Below are positions 26,180 through 35,137 of a DNA stretch of 64,000 nt, one piece after another. Position numbers and translations under genes: made by a program. The DNA is from Bacteroidaceae bacterium (lineage in GTDB: Bacteria; Bacteroidota; Bacteroidia; Bacteroidales; Bacteroidaceae), in assembly GCA_017458585.1 (NCBI GenBank), contig JAFTAJ010000036.1, positions 56,869 through 120,868 on the forward strand, read 5' to 3'. The notes under the pieces are model-generated. The model saw only the letters and a program-made list of their open reading frames with translations, was not told the DNA's origin and ran no database searches. Within the stretch, counting starts at the first letter, position 1. Every line of letters begins with the position of its first letter.

Positions 26180-26223
26180 CAACATTTTAACAACAGACGG
26201 CTCATTATTTGAAAGAAAATGCC

Positions 26224-26231
26224 TTACTTTG
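26224..26231 (+). promoter_or_regulatory. -7-like element of rnr
   Basis: TTACTTTG (one mismatch to TAnnTTTG), 20 bases before the rnr start codon, back-to-back with the sirtuin promoter. Confidence 0.4.
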
Positions 26232-26251
26232 CATAACAAAACACATTTCTT

Positions 26252-28516
26252 ATGAAAAACAAGACTAATCTACAGAGCCGTGCCAGCAAACGTGAACTCG
26301 CACATGCTTTGATGGACTACTTTGTAGCCAACCCAAACCAGGACTTCACACCGACCGATCTCTGCAAGCAGTTTAAGATTAAGAGTCATCCCTCACGCAA
26401 GGTGCTTGCCGACATACTTGACGACCTTGTCATGTGTGGATACCTCACCGAAGGCAACCGCGGACGTCGCACCAGCTACAGGCTGCTCCAGCAGGAACTT
26501 GGCGAATTATTAACCGAAGGCACCATAGAGCGTCGCGGATTTCAGGTAGCCTTCAAGCCCGATGGCCAGGAAGAAAGCATCTATGTCAGCGACCGCCACT
26601 CGTGTAACGCCCTTGATGGTGACCGTGTCAGCGCAGCCATCCTCTTCAACCGCAAGCGCAACCGTCGCGAAGCAGAAATAGTCAACATAGTGCAACACGC
26701 CAAAGACACCTTTGTGGGCGTAATCAATGTGGAGCCACACTTTGCCTTCCTTGATGTCAACGACCGCTACCTGCCATGGGACATCTTCATCCCCAAGACA
26801 GAAATAGGCAACGCCTGCAGCGGTGACAAGGCAATAGTAAAGATAATAGAATGGCCCTCTAAGGAGAACCGCTCCCCCGTAGGCAAGATAATAGAACTGC
26901 TGGGAGCCTCAGGCGACAATAATGTGGAGATGCACGCCATCCTCGCCGAGTTCGGCCTGCCCTACTGCTATCCCGAGAACCTTGAAAAACTGGCAAACAA
27001 AATCTCCGACCACATTTCCGACCGTGAATTGGCGCGCCGTATCGACTTCCGCGATGTCACCACCTTCACCATCGATCCCCGCGATGCCAAAGACTTCGAC
27101 GATGCCTTGTCGCTGCGCCGTCTGCCCAGCGGATTGTGGGAGGTCGGTGTACACATTGCTGATGTCACCCATTATCTCAAGGAGGGCTCACCTATTGACC
27201 AGGAAGCCTACAAGCGCGCCACGAGCGTCTACCTCGTGGATCGCACTATCCCCATGCTTCCCGAACGACTATGCAACTACATCTGTTCGCTGCGACCCGA
27301 TGAAGACAAACTGACCTACAGCGTCATCTTCCAGCTCAACGACCGCGCAGAGGTGCAAGACCACCAGATAGCCCGCACCGTGATACGCAGTAATCGCCGC
27401 TTCAACTACGAGGAGGTGCAGGTTATCATCGAACAAAACGGCGAAGCCTCGCCCGAAGACCTCACCAAGCCTGGCGAGCATCCCAAACGAGTTGAGCCCA
27501 ATCCCGACGGCAGCCCTGTGGGCGAGTACGCCACAGAACTCCTTACTCTCAATCGTCTGGCCAAGCATCTCAAGGCCGAGCGCATGAAGAACGGCTCCAT
27601 AGAGTTTCAGCGCGACGAAGTACACTTTGAGATAGACGACAAAGGCCACCCCATCGGCACATATATCAAGGCCTCCACCGACTCCCACAAACTGATAGAA
27701 GAATTCATGTTGCTGGCCAATAAGTATGTAGCGCAGAAGATAGGCTTAGTCCCCAAGGGCACAAAAGCAAAAGTATTCCCTTACCGCATCCATGATGTGC
27801 CTGATCTCGAGAAGTTGCAGCGCCTCTCCACCTTCGTGTCACGCTTTGGATACAACATCAAGACAGAGGGCAGTAAAATTGACATCTCGCGTTCCATCAA
27901 CAAAATGCTCCACACCATTAGCGGTCATCGCGAGCAAAACGTAGTCGAAGACCTTGCCCTGCGCTCAATGATGAAAGCTCGCTACTCTACCCACAACATC
28001 GGGCACTATGGACTCATGTTCCGCTATTACACCCATTTCACCTCGCCTATACGCCGTTATCCCGACCAGATGGTTCACCGTCTGCTCACCCGCTATCTTG
28101 AGCAGGACGGCCGCAGCGTCAACCAGCTACGCTGCGAGGAGCAGTGCGAGCACTCCAGCGAAATGGAGCAACTGGCCGCTAACGCCGAGCGCGCCTCCAT
28201 CAAATATAAGCAAGTAGAATATATGGCAGATCGACTTGGGCAGGAGTTCGCCGGCAAGGTAAGCGGCATCACCGACTTCGGCATATATGTGCTGCTTGAC
28301 GAGAGCCACTGCGAGGGACTCGTGATGATGCACACTCTGCTCGACGACTACTACTCCTACGACCCCGACCGCCTCTGCGCCACGGGGCGTTCTTCCCACC
28401 ATCGTATAAATATCGGTGACCCAGCCCGCATACGCGTAGAAGCAGCTAACCTTGAGAAGCGGCAGTTAGATTTCCGCCTGCTCGAAATCAATGGGAGAAC
28501 AGTTGATCACTCTTAA
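26252..28516 (+). CDS. rnr: Ribonuclease R
   Basis: 3'-5' processive exoribonuclease, 754 residues. An N-terminal winged-helix region (about 10-75) is followed by cold-shock OB domains, the RNB catalytic domain and a C-terminal S1 domain (about 660-745, FAGKVSGITDFGIYVLL). The metal-binding aspartates are in TIDPRDAKDFDDALSL, and the second signature is HYGLMFRYYTHFTSPIRRYPD. It is a stand-alone gene with a promoter facing away from the sirtuin operon and converges on the C10 protease gene 7 bases away. Full length and motifs. Confidence 0.95.
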   Translation: MKNKTNLQSRASKRELAHALMDYFVANPNQDFTPTDLCKQFKIKSHPSRKVLADILDDLVMCGYLTEGNRGRRTSYRLLQQELGELLTEGTIERRGFQVAFKPDGQEESIYVSDRHSCNALDGDRVSAAILFNRKRNRREAEIVNIVQHAKDTFVGVINVEPHFAFLDVNDRYLPWDIFIPKTEIGNACSGDKAIVKIIEWPSKENRSPVGKIIELLGASGDNNVEMHAILAEFGLPYCYPENLEKLANKISDHISDRELARRIDFRDVTTFTIDPRDAKDFDDALSLRRLPSGLWEVGVHIADVTHYLKEGSPIDQEAYKRATSVYLVDRTIPMLPERLCNYICSLRPDEDKLTYSVIFQLNDRAEVQDHQIARTVIRSNRRFNYEEVQVIIEQNGEASPEDLTKPGEHPKRVEPNPDGSPVGEYATELLTLNRLAKHLKAERMKNGSIEFQRDEVHFEIDDKGHPIGTYIKASTDSHKLIEEFMLLANKYVAQKIGLVPKGTKAKVFPYRIHDVPDLEKLQRLSTFVSRFGYNIKTEGSKIDISRSINKMLHTISGHREQNVVEDLALRSMMKARYSTHNIGHYGLMFRYYTHFTSPIRRYPDQMVHRLLTRYLEQDGRSVNQLRCEEQCEHSSEMEQLAANAERASIKYKQVEYMADRLGQEFAGKVSGITDFGIYVLLDESHCEGLVMMHTLLDDYYSYDPDRLCATGRSSHHRINIGDPARIRVEAANLEKRQLDFRLLEINGRTVDHS

Positions 28517-28523
28517 CTTTCCC

Positions 28524-31500
28524 TTATCTTATAACGACTTTCTTACCACGATGGATATATACGCCCTTGACGGTAGGTTTGTCACTAAGCTTTACTCCGC
28601 TGAGAGTGTACCACTGCTCGTCATCCATTGACGATTGATCTTTCTTGATTCCACCCACAGCGGTGATAGTGCCCTTTATCTCCAAGTCGCGTGCAGGCAT
28701 AGTTTCAGGCAGGCTTCTCCAAGTATAATAGTAGTCCTCATCCTCTGCAATAAATTCTAGGAGATTTGTTCCAAAATCAACCATAAAAGTCTTGTAAGGC
28801 TCACCATCAATAATGTAAGTCAGTTTATACTGATTGATTGTGAACTGAGCTGTATAGACAACATCATGAGCAGGCACAGTCGTTGTGTCACTGAGGAACT
28901 CTCCGTCTTCGTCCATCCAGCCTGTGAAAGTATGGCCTGTCTTGACAGCGTCGCGGTCGAATACAATAGTGCTGCCGTAGGCGTATTGCTGCTTACCCCA
29001 TTGGGTTCCATCAGGAAGGACATACTGGACATAGTACTTGTTTATCTTGAAAGAGCCCTTGATGGTCACGTCTCTGTTAGGCATAATCTCTGGTGCCGTG
29101 CTCCAACCACTGAAGGTGTAGCCCTCCTTCTCAAGTGGAGGCAACACTGTGATGGTGGCATTGTAAGCTACGGAATCTGTGTGGTAGTCGGCATCATCAA
29201 GGAGGTATTTGACAGCATAATAATTAACTGCAAACTGGGCAGTGTAGACAACATCATGGGCGGGCACAGTCGTTGTATCACTGAGGAACTCCCCGTCCTC
29301 GTCCATCCAGCCCGCGAAAGTATGGCCCGTCTTGCTGGGGTCGCGGTCGAAGACAATCGTGCTACCGTAGGCGTATTGCTGCTTACTCCATTGGGTTCCA
29401 TCAGGAAGGAGGTACTGGACATAGTACTTGTTTATCTTATAGACGGCTGTCACGGAGATGTCGCTTGCAGGCATCGTCGTGGGCAGACCTTCCCAGCGGA
29501 CAAAGGTGTAGCCCTCTATCTCAGCAGGCGCGAGGGTACCCAACTCTGTGCCGTAGGCCACGTCATCGACACGATAAGGCTGTTCGTTGACGAGGAGGGT
29601 GAGGTGATACACATTGGGAGTAAGCTCTGCGGATATCTCCATATCGTGGGCAGGCACAGTGGCGGGCACATCGTTCCATCCACTGAAGGTATAGCCCTCC
29701 ACTTCTGGCGCGGTGGGTGCGGTGATGACGGTACCATAGTCTTGTATGGTCTCGCTGACCAGCTTGCCGTTGGCCACAAAACGCATCCTGTACTTATTGA
29801 TACGGTATGCGCCTATTACGGTGACATCGGTGGCGGGCATCACCTCGGGCACACTGCCCCATCCGGTGAAGGTATAGCCTTCCCTAACGGGGGTGTCGGG
29901 CAAAGCGATGGGGGTGCCCATCACTACAGCCTGCTCGCTATGCACCGTACCGTCAATCACAAACTTCAGCTGGCTAGTGGGGGGCTCCAGCGTAACTATA
30001 CCGTCAACTATCCAAAAGGGTGTGGAGCCGTCAATGTCGATATTGGTGACCACATCATCCTCAATGATGTATTTCTTGCCTTTGCCCCAATTGGTATAGT
30101 TGCTTTGGCGAGCTCCAAGGTGGAGACGGTATGCACCGTCGGACAGGTGGGAGGGCAGGATGCCGATATAGGTATCGGTGCGGGCGAAGTACTTGCCCTT
30201 TTCCATCTCATAAATGGTGAGAGTGTTGCCAAACGTGGTGATGTTACGGCCTGTTACATAGTCGGAGACGAGCATCTGCATCGTTCCGTTGAAGGGCAGG
30301 TCAGCGATGTTCATCACATTGGTGGCAGAGAGAGTGAGCTCGCGCTCTGCTGTCTTGGTCACCTCGATGTGGCTGGCTGCAACGGCAGCTCTGTAGTCGG
30401 CAGCTGTATTGGTGATAGTAATGGTGGTAGTGCTGTGCGACATAACGGTAGTCTCTGTGCCTGTGCTGATGTCGTAAGCGTAGCACCGTAGGGCGTAAGT
30501 GCCGCTCTCCACTGTCTCGGGCACGGTGGTGGAATAGAGATTTATGCTTGTCTCCAGTCCCTGCCTTAAACTAACACCTGCGGACGCTATGCGAGTCTTT
30601 ACACCATCGGCATCGACCAGATATACTCTCATCTCTCCATTGAAAGGCTTAAGGCTTGCGCTGTAGAGATTGCTGAGTCTAAGGTCGAGCTGGTCGCTGC
30701 TCTCAAGGTTGAGAGTGCTCTTGTTGGAGGTAATTTCTTTAATCTGCAGGGTGTTGTTGCGATTATGGATACCATCGTCGGGCTGCAGTCCGATAATCAC
30801 ACTGATGTCATCCGACAAGGCGTTATGCTCCACACCGTCATAGCACAAGTTTGGCATCACATAGTAGCCATCGTAGCGTCCACGCCATCCCCAATTGATA
30901 TAGTAAGCAGGGGTACCGTCGTCTCCACGTTGATAGCCGTGAATCACAAACATGTGACCTGCTCCCGATTCTGTCCAAGCAGCAGTTAGCAATGGGCGGC
31001 GAGCTTCGAGTTCCTCAATGAGAACACTGTGCCAGGCTTCGTCGCTCATACGTTCTCTCTTGAGGATAGCCATATCGTCGTCGTAGCCGTAGTATTGATT
31101 GAGGCTGGACATCAGCGTGCCGTGCTGCGAGCCGCTCTCCTCGTCATAATCCATATTTACCGATACACCGCAGCCGAAGAACAGCTCGCCGATAGCCTGC
31201 CCCTCCTCCTCGGAGGTGCCGCTTGTAGGATAGTCCTCTTTCATAAGATTCCACTGTATGGGGTGGTCGTCGAAGTTCCAACTGAGCTTTAACTTCTTAG
31301 TCTTTGTGGTATATGAATTATAACCGTGGGCACAGTCAGGATAGCGGTAGTAGTACATACACTGAGCCATGGCAGTGGCACCACAACCCGTGGCAGAACG
31401 GCTGCCTGCCTTATACTCAGGGCATAGGCGGTTGTAGGGGTCATACTGTCCCCATGTGGTGTGAAGAAATGGCTCCACTCCCTCGGTGGCTCCTACCACA

Positions 31501-31904
31501 TACGATTTATTCTTTGCTATTTCTTCTTTAGCTTCCAGTCTTTGCTCGTACTCCGTCGCGTACAGTTGCAGCCACGCCTGCAGATTGCCGGGCAGACTGT
31601 CTGGACAGAAAGAGCCTTCTTTACTATAGGCCAGCACGGGCGTCATGCGCTCATCGCCCGACACAATGACGAAGCCCTCGCCCTGCTCGGGATGAAGGAT
31701 ATAGTAAGGCTGCTCCGCCGCAGCATCGACAGAGACATATCCCTTGCTTCGGGCGTAGGGCGACAGGGTTGCCTGCAACGAAGTAGCACTGACAGACAAC
31801 TTGGCAGCAGCTATTTCACAAGCCTGGTCGAAGGTGCGCCTCTGGCCAAAGCATACAACGGTGATCAATAACAATTGACAAATAGCAAATAATCTTTTAT
31901 TCAT
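28524..31904 (-). CDS. Secreted C10 (streptopain-like) cysteine protease with seven Listeria-Bacteroides repeats
   Basis: 1126 residues. A signal peptide (MNKRLFAICQLLLITVVCF) is followed by a Spi-like propeptide, then the C10 domain with nucleophile C174 in ATGCGATAMAQC, catalytic H317 in GHMFVIHGY and the INWGW strand. Then come sandwich regions and about seven beta-grasp repeats of the List_Bact_rpt kind (EGYTFSGWSTAPEIMP type) from about 660 to 1070. The C-terminal YTLSGVKLSDKPTVKGVYI looks like a type IX sorting domain. Two repeats encoded at 28842-29048 and 29232-29438 are close to 90 percent identical at the DNA level. Last gene of the minus run that starts at 36571. Confidence 0.88.
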   Translation of the reverse strand: MNKRLFAICQLLLITVVCFGQRRTFDQACEIAAAKLSVSATSLQATLSPYARSKGYVSVDAAAEQPYYILHPEQGEGFVIVSGDERMTPVLAYSKEGSFCPDSLPGNLQAWLQLYATEYEQRLEAKEEIAKNKSYVVGATEGVEPFLHTTWGQYDPYNRLCPEYKAGSRSATGCGATAMAQCMYYYRYPDCAHGYNSYTTKTKKLKLSWNFDDHPIQWNLMKEDYPTSGTSEEEGQAIGELFFGCGVSVNMDYDEESGSQHGTLMSSLNQYYGYDDDMAILKRERMSDEAWHSVLIEELEARRPLLTAAWTESGAGHMFVIHGYQRGDDGTPAYYINWGWRGRYDGYYVMPNLCYDGVEHNALSDDISVIIGLQPDDGIHNRNNTLQIKEITSNKSTLNLESSDQLDLRLSNLYSASLKPFNGEMRVYLVDADGVKTRIASAGVSLRQGLETSINLYSTTVPETVESGTYALRCYAYDISTGTETTVMSHSTTTITITNTAADYRAAVAASHIEVTKTAERELTLSATNVMNIADLPFNGTMQMLVSDYVTGRNITTFGNTLTIYEMEKGKYFARTDTYIGILPSHLSDGAYRLHLGARQSNYTNWGKGKKYIIEDDVVTNIDIDGSTPFWIVDGIVTLEPPTSQLKFVIDGTVHSEQAVVMGTPIALPDTPVREGYTFTGWGSVPEVMPATDVTVIGAYRINKYRMRFVANGKLVSETIQDYGTVITAPTAPEVEGYTFSGWNDVPATVPAHDMEISAELTPNVYHLTLLVNEQPYRVDDVAYGTELGTLAPAEIEGYTFVRWEGLPTTMPASDISVTAVYKINKYYVQYLLPDGTQWSKQQYAYGSTIVFDRDPSKTGHTFAGWMDEDGEFLSDTTTVPAHDVVYTAQFAVNYYAVKYLLDDADYHTDSVAYNATITVLPPLEKEGYTFSGWSTAPEIMPNRDVTIKGSFKINKYYVQYVLPDGTQWGKQQYAYGSTIVFDRDAVKTGHTFTGWMDEDGEFLSDTTTVPAHDVVYTAQFTINQYKLTYIIDGEPYKTFMVDFGTNLLEFIAEDEDYYYTWRSLPETMPARDLEIKGTITAVGGIKKDQSSMDDEQWYTLSGVKLSDKPTVKGVYIHRGKKVVIR
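28842..29438 (-). repeat. Two about 207-bp direct repeats inside the C10 protease gene
   Basis: Segments 28842-29048 and 29232-29438 align at an offset of 390 bases with roughly one difference per ten bases. They encode repeat units with the shared strings GTQW, QQYAYGSTIVFDRD and GEFLSDTTTVPAHDVVY. The repeat pair looks like a recent internal duplication of a two-unit block. Confidence 0.85.
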
Positions 31905-31924
31905 ATTCCCTGAATTTATTACAT

Positions 31925-32644
31925 CTATATTTCTATCTCACGGAACTCGAGGGTTAGAGCGTCAAAGGTAAGCATGCGATTGGTGAAGAGTTGGCCTATG
32001 CCGGTGATGTGCTTGATGGCCTCCGCAGCCTGCAGGGCGCCAAGCACGCCTGCTACCGCGCCCAACACGCCCGCCTGAGAGCATGTCTGCACAGTTCCAT
32101 CGGGCGGTTGCGCCCCGAAGATGGCGCGTAGGTCGGCAGCACCAGGCACATAGGTGAACAGATGCCCCTCATACTGTAAGAGGGCTGCGTGGCTATATGG
32201 CTTGCCAAGGGCTACACATGTGTCGTTGATAAGATACTTGGCGTCAAGGCTGTCGGTGGCGTCGATAATGAAGTCGTAGGCAGCAATAGTCTGCTGCGCA
32301 TTGGCAGGGCTGAGCATCTCTTCTATCGTCTCGATGCAGATGTGGGGATTGAGTGCCTGCAGTTTCTCGCTGGCAGAGAGAGTCTTGCCTCTGTTGAGGT
32401 CGGGGGTAGCGTGGAGTATCTGTCTCTGCAGGTTGCTGAGGCTGACCTTGTCGCCGTCCATAAGGGCTATGGTTCCTACTCCGGCTGCCGCAAGATAGAG
32501 GGCTGCCGACGAACCGAGGCCGCCCACGCCGATGACTAGGACGCGGGCGGTCTTGAGTCTTTGCTGCCCCTCAGTGCCGAAGCCCGGCAACTTGATGTGG
32601 CGGCTATAGCGCAACGCCTCTTCGCCTGTAAGCACAGTTGTCAA
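31925..32644 (-). CDS. ThiF/MoeB/HesA-type adenylyltransferase lacking the zinc cysteines
   Basis: 239-residue E1-like protein that would adenylate a ubiquitin-like C-terminus. The ATP site is VLVIGVGGLGSSAALYLA, with MDGDKVSLSNLQRQ and the conserved Arg/Asp positions present. The usual MoeB/ThiF CxxC before the crossover loop is absent (TYVPGAADLRAIFGAQPP), and so is the second CxxC. One Cys remains in TVQTCSQAG, the likely thiolation or thioester Cys. No ThiS, MoaD or JAMM partner is next to it; it sits between a lipoprotein and the C10 protease. ThiF, MoeB and HesA cannot be separated from sequence alone. Confidence 0.82.
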   Translation of the reverse strand: MTTVLTGEEALRYSRHIKLPGFGTEGQQRLKTARVLVIGVGGLGSSAALYLAAAGVGTIALMDGDKVSLSNLQRQILHATPDLNRGKTLSASEKLQALNPHICIETIEEMLSPANAQQTIAAYDFIIDATDSLDAKYLINDTCVALGKPYSHAALLQYEGHLFTYVPGAADLRAIFGAQPPDGTVQTCSQAGVLGAVAGVLGALQAAEAIKHITGIGQLFTNRMLTFDALTLEFREIEI

Positions 32645-32656
32645 GGGTATAAGTTG

Positions 32657-33037
32657 CTAAAAACCTCTGAAAGCTGTACGACGTTTTTGGAACTCATCGT
32701 AGGCTTTCTTGGTAGCTTCGTCCATCTGGCCATCCATGCCGTAGAGGGCATTGTCCAGCTGGTTCATGCTCTTGAAAAGCTCGGTATCGCTACCGAAACC
32801 ATCCTCGCCTTGCATTACCTTACGCTCATTTTCCTTCAGTTCCTCAGCCGTGTAGTTCTGCTCGAAATAGGTAAGGATACCATCCATCTGCTTTACTACC
32901 TCGGGATAGTCCTCCGGAGTAAGGCTGAACATGCGGTCGGTGAGGTCGCTCACTTTGCCTGCGTCGTAAGGCTTGCTGCCGCAGGACATCATGAATGCTG
33001 CCAATGCAGCGATTGCAATAAATTTAATCTTTTTCAT
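32657..33037 (-). CDS. Lipoprotein of unknown function
   Basis: 126 residues. The signal peptide is MKKIKFIAIAALAAFMMSC with the lipidated Cys at 19. The mature part is a short helical, charged domain (SDLTDRMFSLTPEDYP, then QMDEATKKAYDEFQKRR). No family recognised. It lies 25 bases after the GH2 stop and 12 bases before the ThiF-like gene. Confidence 0.72.
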   Translation of the reverse strand: MKKIKFIAIAALAAFMMSCGSKPYDAGKVSDLTDRMFSLTPEDYPEVVKQMDGILTYFEQNYTAEELKENERKVMQGEDGFGSDTELFKSMNQLDNALYGMDGQMDEATKKAYDEFQKRRTAFRGF

Positions 33038-33062
33038 TTTAAAAAATTTTGTTAGTTATTAG

Positions 33063-34892
33063 TTACTTGGTTTTACCATTTTGTGTCTTTAGCAATTGCT
33101 TGTACCACTCTGGCTCCTTGCCGAAGATGCTGCGCAACTTGGCAGCATCAAACTTAGGCTGACGATCGTAAGTGAAAATGCCGTTTTGCTCCTGCTCCAC
33201 ATCGGTGAGTTGGGTATAGGTGTAGCCATTGATGTAGTCAAAGGTTAGCACTGTGTCCACCGTGCTCTCCAGTCGGGTGTAGAACGCCTCAAGGTCCTTG
33301 GGGCCTTCTCCATAGCCCCAGGTATTCTCGGCATACTTCTCGACAACCCAACCAATTCCACCGATTTCATCGAGGAAATAGGGCTGCCCTTTATACTTAG
33401 CCTCCTTGCTTGCATCGAGGGTGGGCACAGAGCCGTCGCCCTTGAGAGTAAGTTGCTTTTTCAACTCGGCAGCATTGCCCTCATAGTCGTGGAACGACCA
33501 GATGTCGGTCTTAGCCTGATGATAACCGCCGCTGACATCGTGCACAGGGCGATAGTCGATGCGGTGGGTGAGGTCATACACATCGCCAAGCAGACGATCG
33601 TGAGCTATGCCATCGCTGCCACGGCCCCAGGTTTCGTTAAAAGGAGTCCAAGTGATGATGCTGGGATGGTTGCGGTCGCGCTCCACCACTTCCTGCCATT
33701 CCATGAGGAAGTTGCGGGCTGCAGCTGCACCATTGACGTCCATACCCCAAGAGGCGGACTCGCCCCAAGTGAGATAGCCAAGTTTGTCGGCCCAATAGTG
33801 GAAGCGCTCCTCAAATACCTTCTGATGCAGACGGGCAGAGTTGAAGCCCACAGCCATAGAGCGCTCGATATCGCCCTTGAGATCGGCGTCGGTGGGAGCT
33901 GTCCACACCCCCTTGGGATAGAAGCCCTGGTCGAGCACCATGCGGAGGTAGAGCGGCTTGTTGTTGAGGTAGTAGCGATTGCCTTCAATGTGAATCTTGC
34001 GCATTCCAGCATAACTGTTGACACGATCAATCACTTCGCCCTGCTTATTGAGCACCTCGTATTCCAAGTCATAGAGGAACGGACTCTCCGGCGACCATGT
34101 CTTGACATTCTTAACGGGCACCATCACCGTCATTGGGCGCGTGGCTTTTTCCGTTGCGGTGAAGATGGTCTTGCCGCTGTCCTTAAGACGTACGCGGAAC
34201 TGCAGGCCGTCCTCCAAAGCATAGAAGGCGGGCTCGAGGATGAAGCGGCTGTTGTCGAGGTCGGGCTTTACATAGACGCCCTTAAGACCTTGCGGTGCTA
34301 CAGCCTCCATCCATACTGTCTGCCAGATACCAGTTACGCGGGTATAGTAGCAGCCAGAGGAATAATAGCTATGGCTCTGCTTTCCACCAGTCTGGGTGCC
34401 AGAACGCACATCGTCCTTTACCCAGAGAATGAGGTTAGCCTCTTCGCCAGCCTTGACATAGTCGGTGATGTCTATCTCGAAGGAAGAGCTGCCGCCCCAA
34501 TGGCGGCCAGCCACCTTGCCGTTGACATAGAGGGTGGCAAAGTAATCTACGGCTCCAAAATGGATAAGGATTTTCTTGCCGTCCCATGCTGCTGGGATGG
34601 TGACCTTGCGCTGATACCAGATGGCAGGGATGAAATCCTTGTAGCCCACACCCGACAGCTCGCTCTCGGGGCAGAAGGGCACGGTAATGGTGTTGGAGTA
34701 GCCCTCGCTCTTGTCGAACTTGCGCCCCACACCTGTGTTGCTAAGGTCAAACTCATAAGTCCAAGTGCCGTTGAGATTCACCCAGTCGGTGCGCTCAAAC
34801 TGCGGACGGGGATATTCGGGGCGCGGCACGTCGCTCTGCGCCATAGTCACAAGGCTGACGGCTGCAGCAAATAATGTTGTCAATAGTTTCAT
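33063..34892 (-). CDS. Secreted glycoside hydrolase family 2 enzyme
   Basis: 609 residues with a cleavable signal peptide ending near VTMAQSD. The N-terminal jelly-roll domain (NLNGTWTYEFDLS; WYQRKVTIPAAWDGKK) and immunoglobulin-like domain precede a TIM barrel. The acid/base Glu is in TWTPFNETWG and the nucleophile candidate is in FLDEIGGIGW. This is the overall GH2 order of beta-galactosidases, beta-mannosidases and beta-glucuronidases. The product is shorter than LacZ and has no C-terminal domains, like small Bacteroidota GH2 paralogues. Specificity is not predictable. Not part of a visible SusC/D polysaccharide locus. Confidence 0.88.
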   Translation of the reverse strand: MKLLTTLFAAAVSLVTMAQSDVPRPEYPRPQFERTDWVNLNGTWTYEFDLSNTGVGRKFDKSEGYSNTITVPFCPESELSGVGYKDFIPAIWYQRKVTIPAAWDGKKILIHFGAVDYFATLYVNGKVAGRHWGGSSSFEIDITDYVKAGEEANLILWVKDDVRSGTQTGGKQSHSYYSSGCYYTRVTGIWQTVWMEAVAPQGLKGVYVKPDLDNSRFILEPAFYALEDGLQFRVRLKDSGKTIFTATEKATRPMTVMVPVKNVKTWSPESPFLYDLEYEVLNKQGEVIDRVNSYAGMRKIHIEGNRYYLNNKPLYLRMVLDQGFYPKGVWTAPTDADLKGDIERSMAVGFNSARLHQKVFEERFHYWADKLGYLTWGESASWGMDVNGAAAARNFLMEWQEVVERDRNHPSIITWTPFNETWGRGSDGIAHDRLLGDVYDLTHRIDYRPVHDVSGGYHQAKTDIWSFHDYEGNAAELKKQLTLKGDGSVPTLDASKEAKYKGQPYFLDEIGGIGWVVEKYAENTWGYGEGPKDLEAFYTRLESTVDTVLTFDYINGYTYTQLTDVEQEQNGIFTYDRQPKFDAAKLRSIFGKEPEWYKQLLKTQNGKTK

Positions 34893-34921
34893 TGTTATTT
34901 ATTTATATAAGGAGACTCAAC

Positions 34922-35119
34922 TTATCTTCTGTGGGGTGCATGGCGCGAAGGTGCCGGAGCATGGTGACGCGGTGCGGCAGCGCGGTGATGATGTCTTACT
35001 ACGTGATACTGTGGCGCATCGTAGTAGTAGCCATAGTAGTCGTCGTATGGCCAGAAAATGCAGCTGCCCATTAGCAGCGTGCCGCCGACAATCAGCAGCA
35101 AAGTAGCGAGTTTTTTCAT
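34922..35119 (-). CDS. Very small tyrosine/histidine-rich lipoprotein
   Basis: 65 residues. MKKLATLLLIVGGTLLMGSC is a lipoprotein signal with Cys at residue 20. The mature 45 residues are almost all Tyr, His, Arg, Ala and Pro (PYDDYYGYYYDAPQYHVV, then a His/Arg tail). Composition suggests metal or heme binding or an unstructured surface tail, which is speculation. It lies 18 bases after the purF-like stop and 29 before the GH2 gene. Confidence 0.68.
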   Translation of the reverse strand: MKKLATLLLIVGGTLLMGSCIFWPYDDYYGYYYDAPQYHVVRHHHRAAAPRHHAPAPSRHAPHRR

Positions 35120-35137
35120 TTTTGTATGGTTTAGAAG

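Noticed and set aside
28866..30491. 541-codon open frame on plus opposite the C10 protease
   Set aside because: It is the reverse complement of a well-supported repeat-rich gene; its peptide matches no family and it has no promoter.
33453..34874. 473-codon open frame on plus opposite the GH2 gene
   Set aside because: Antisense to a clear GH2 enzyme with intact motifs; no signature of its own.
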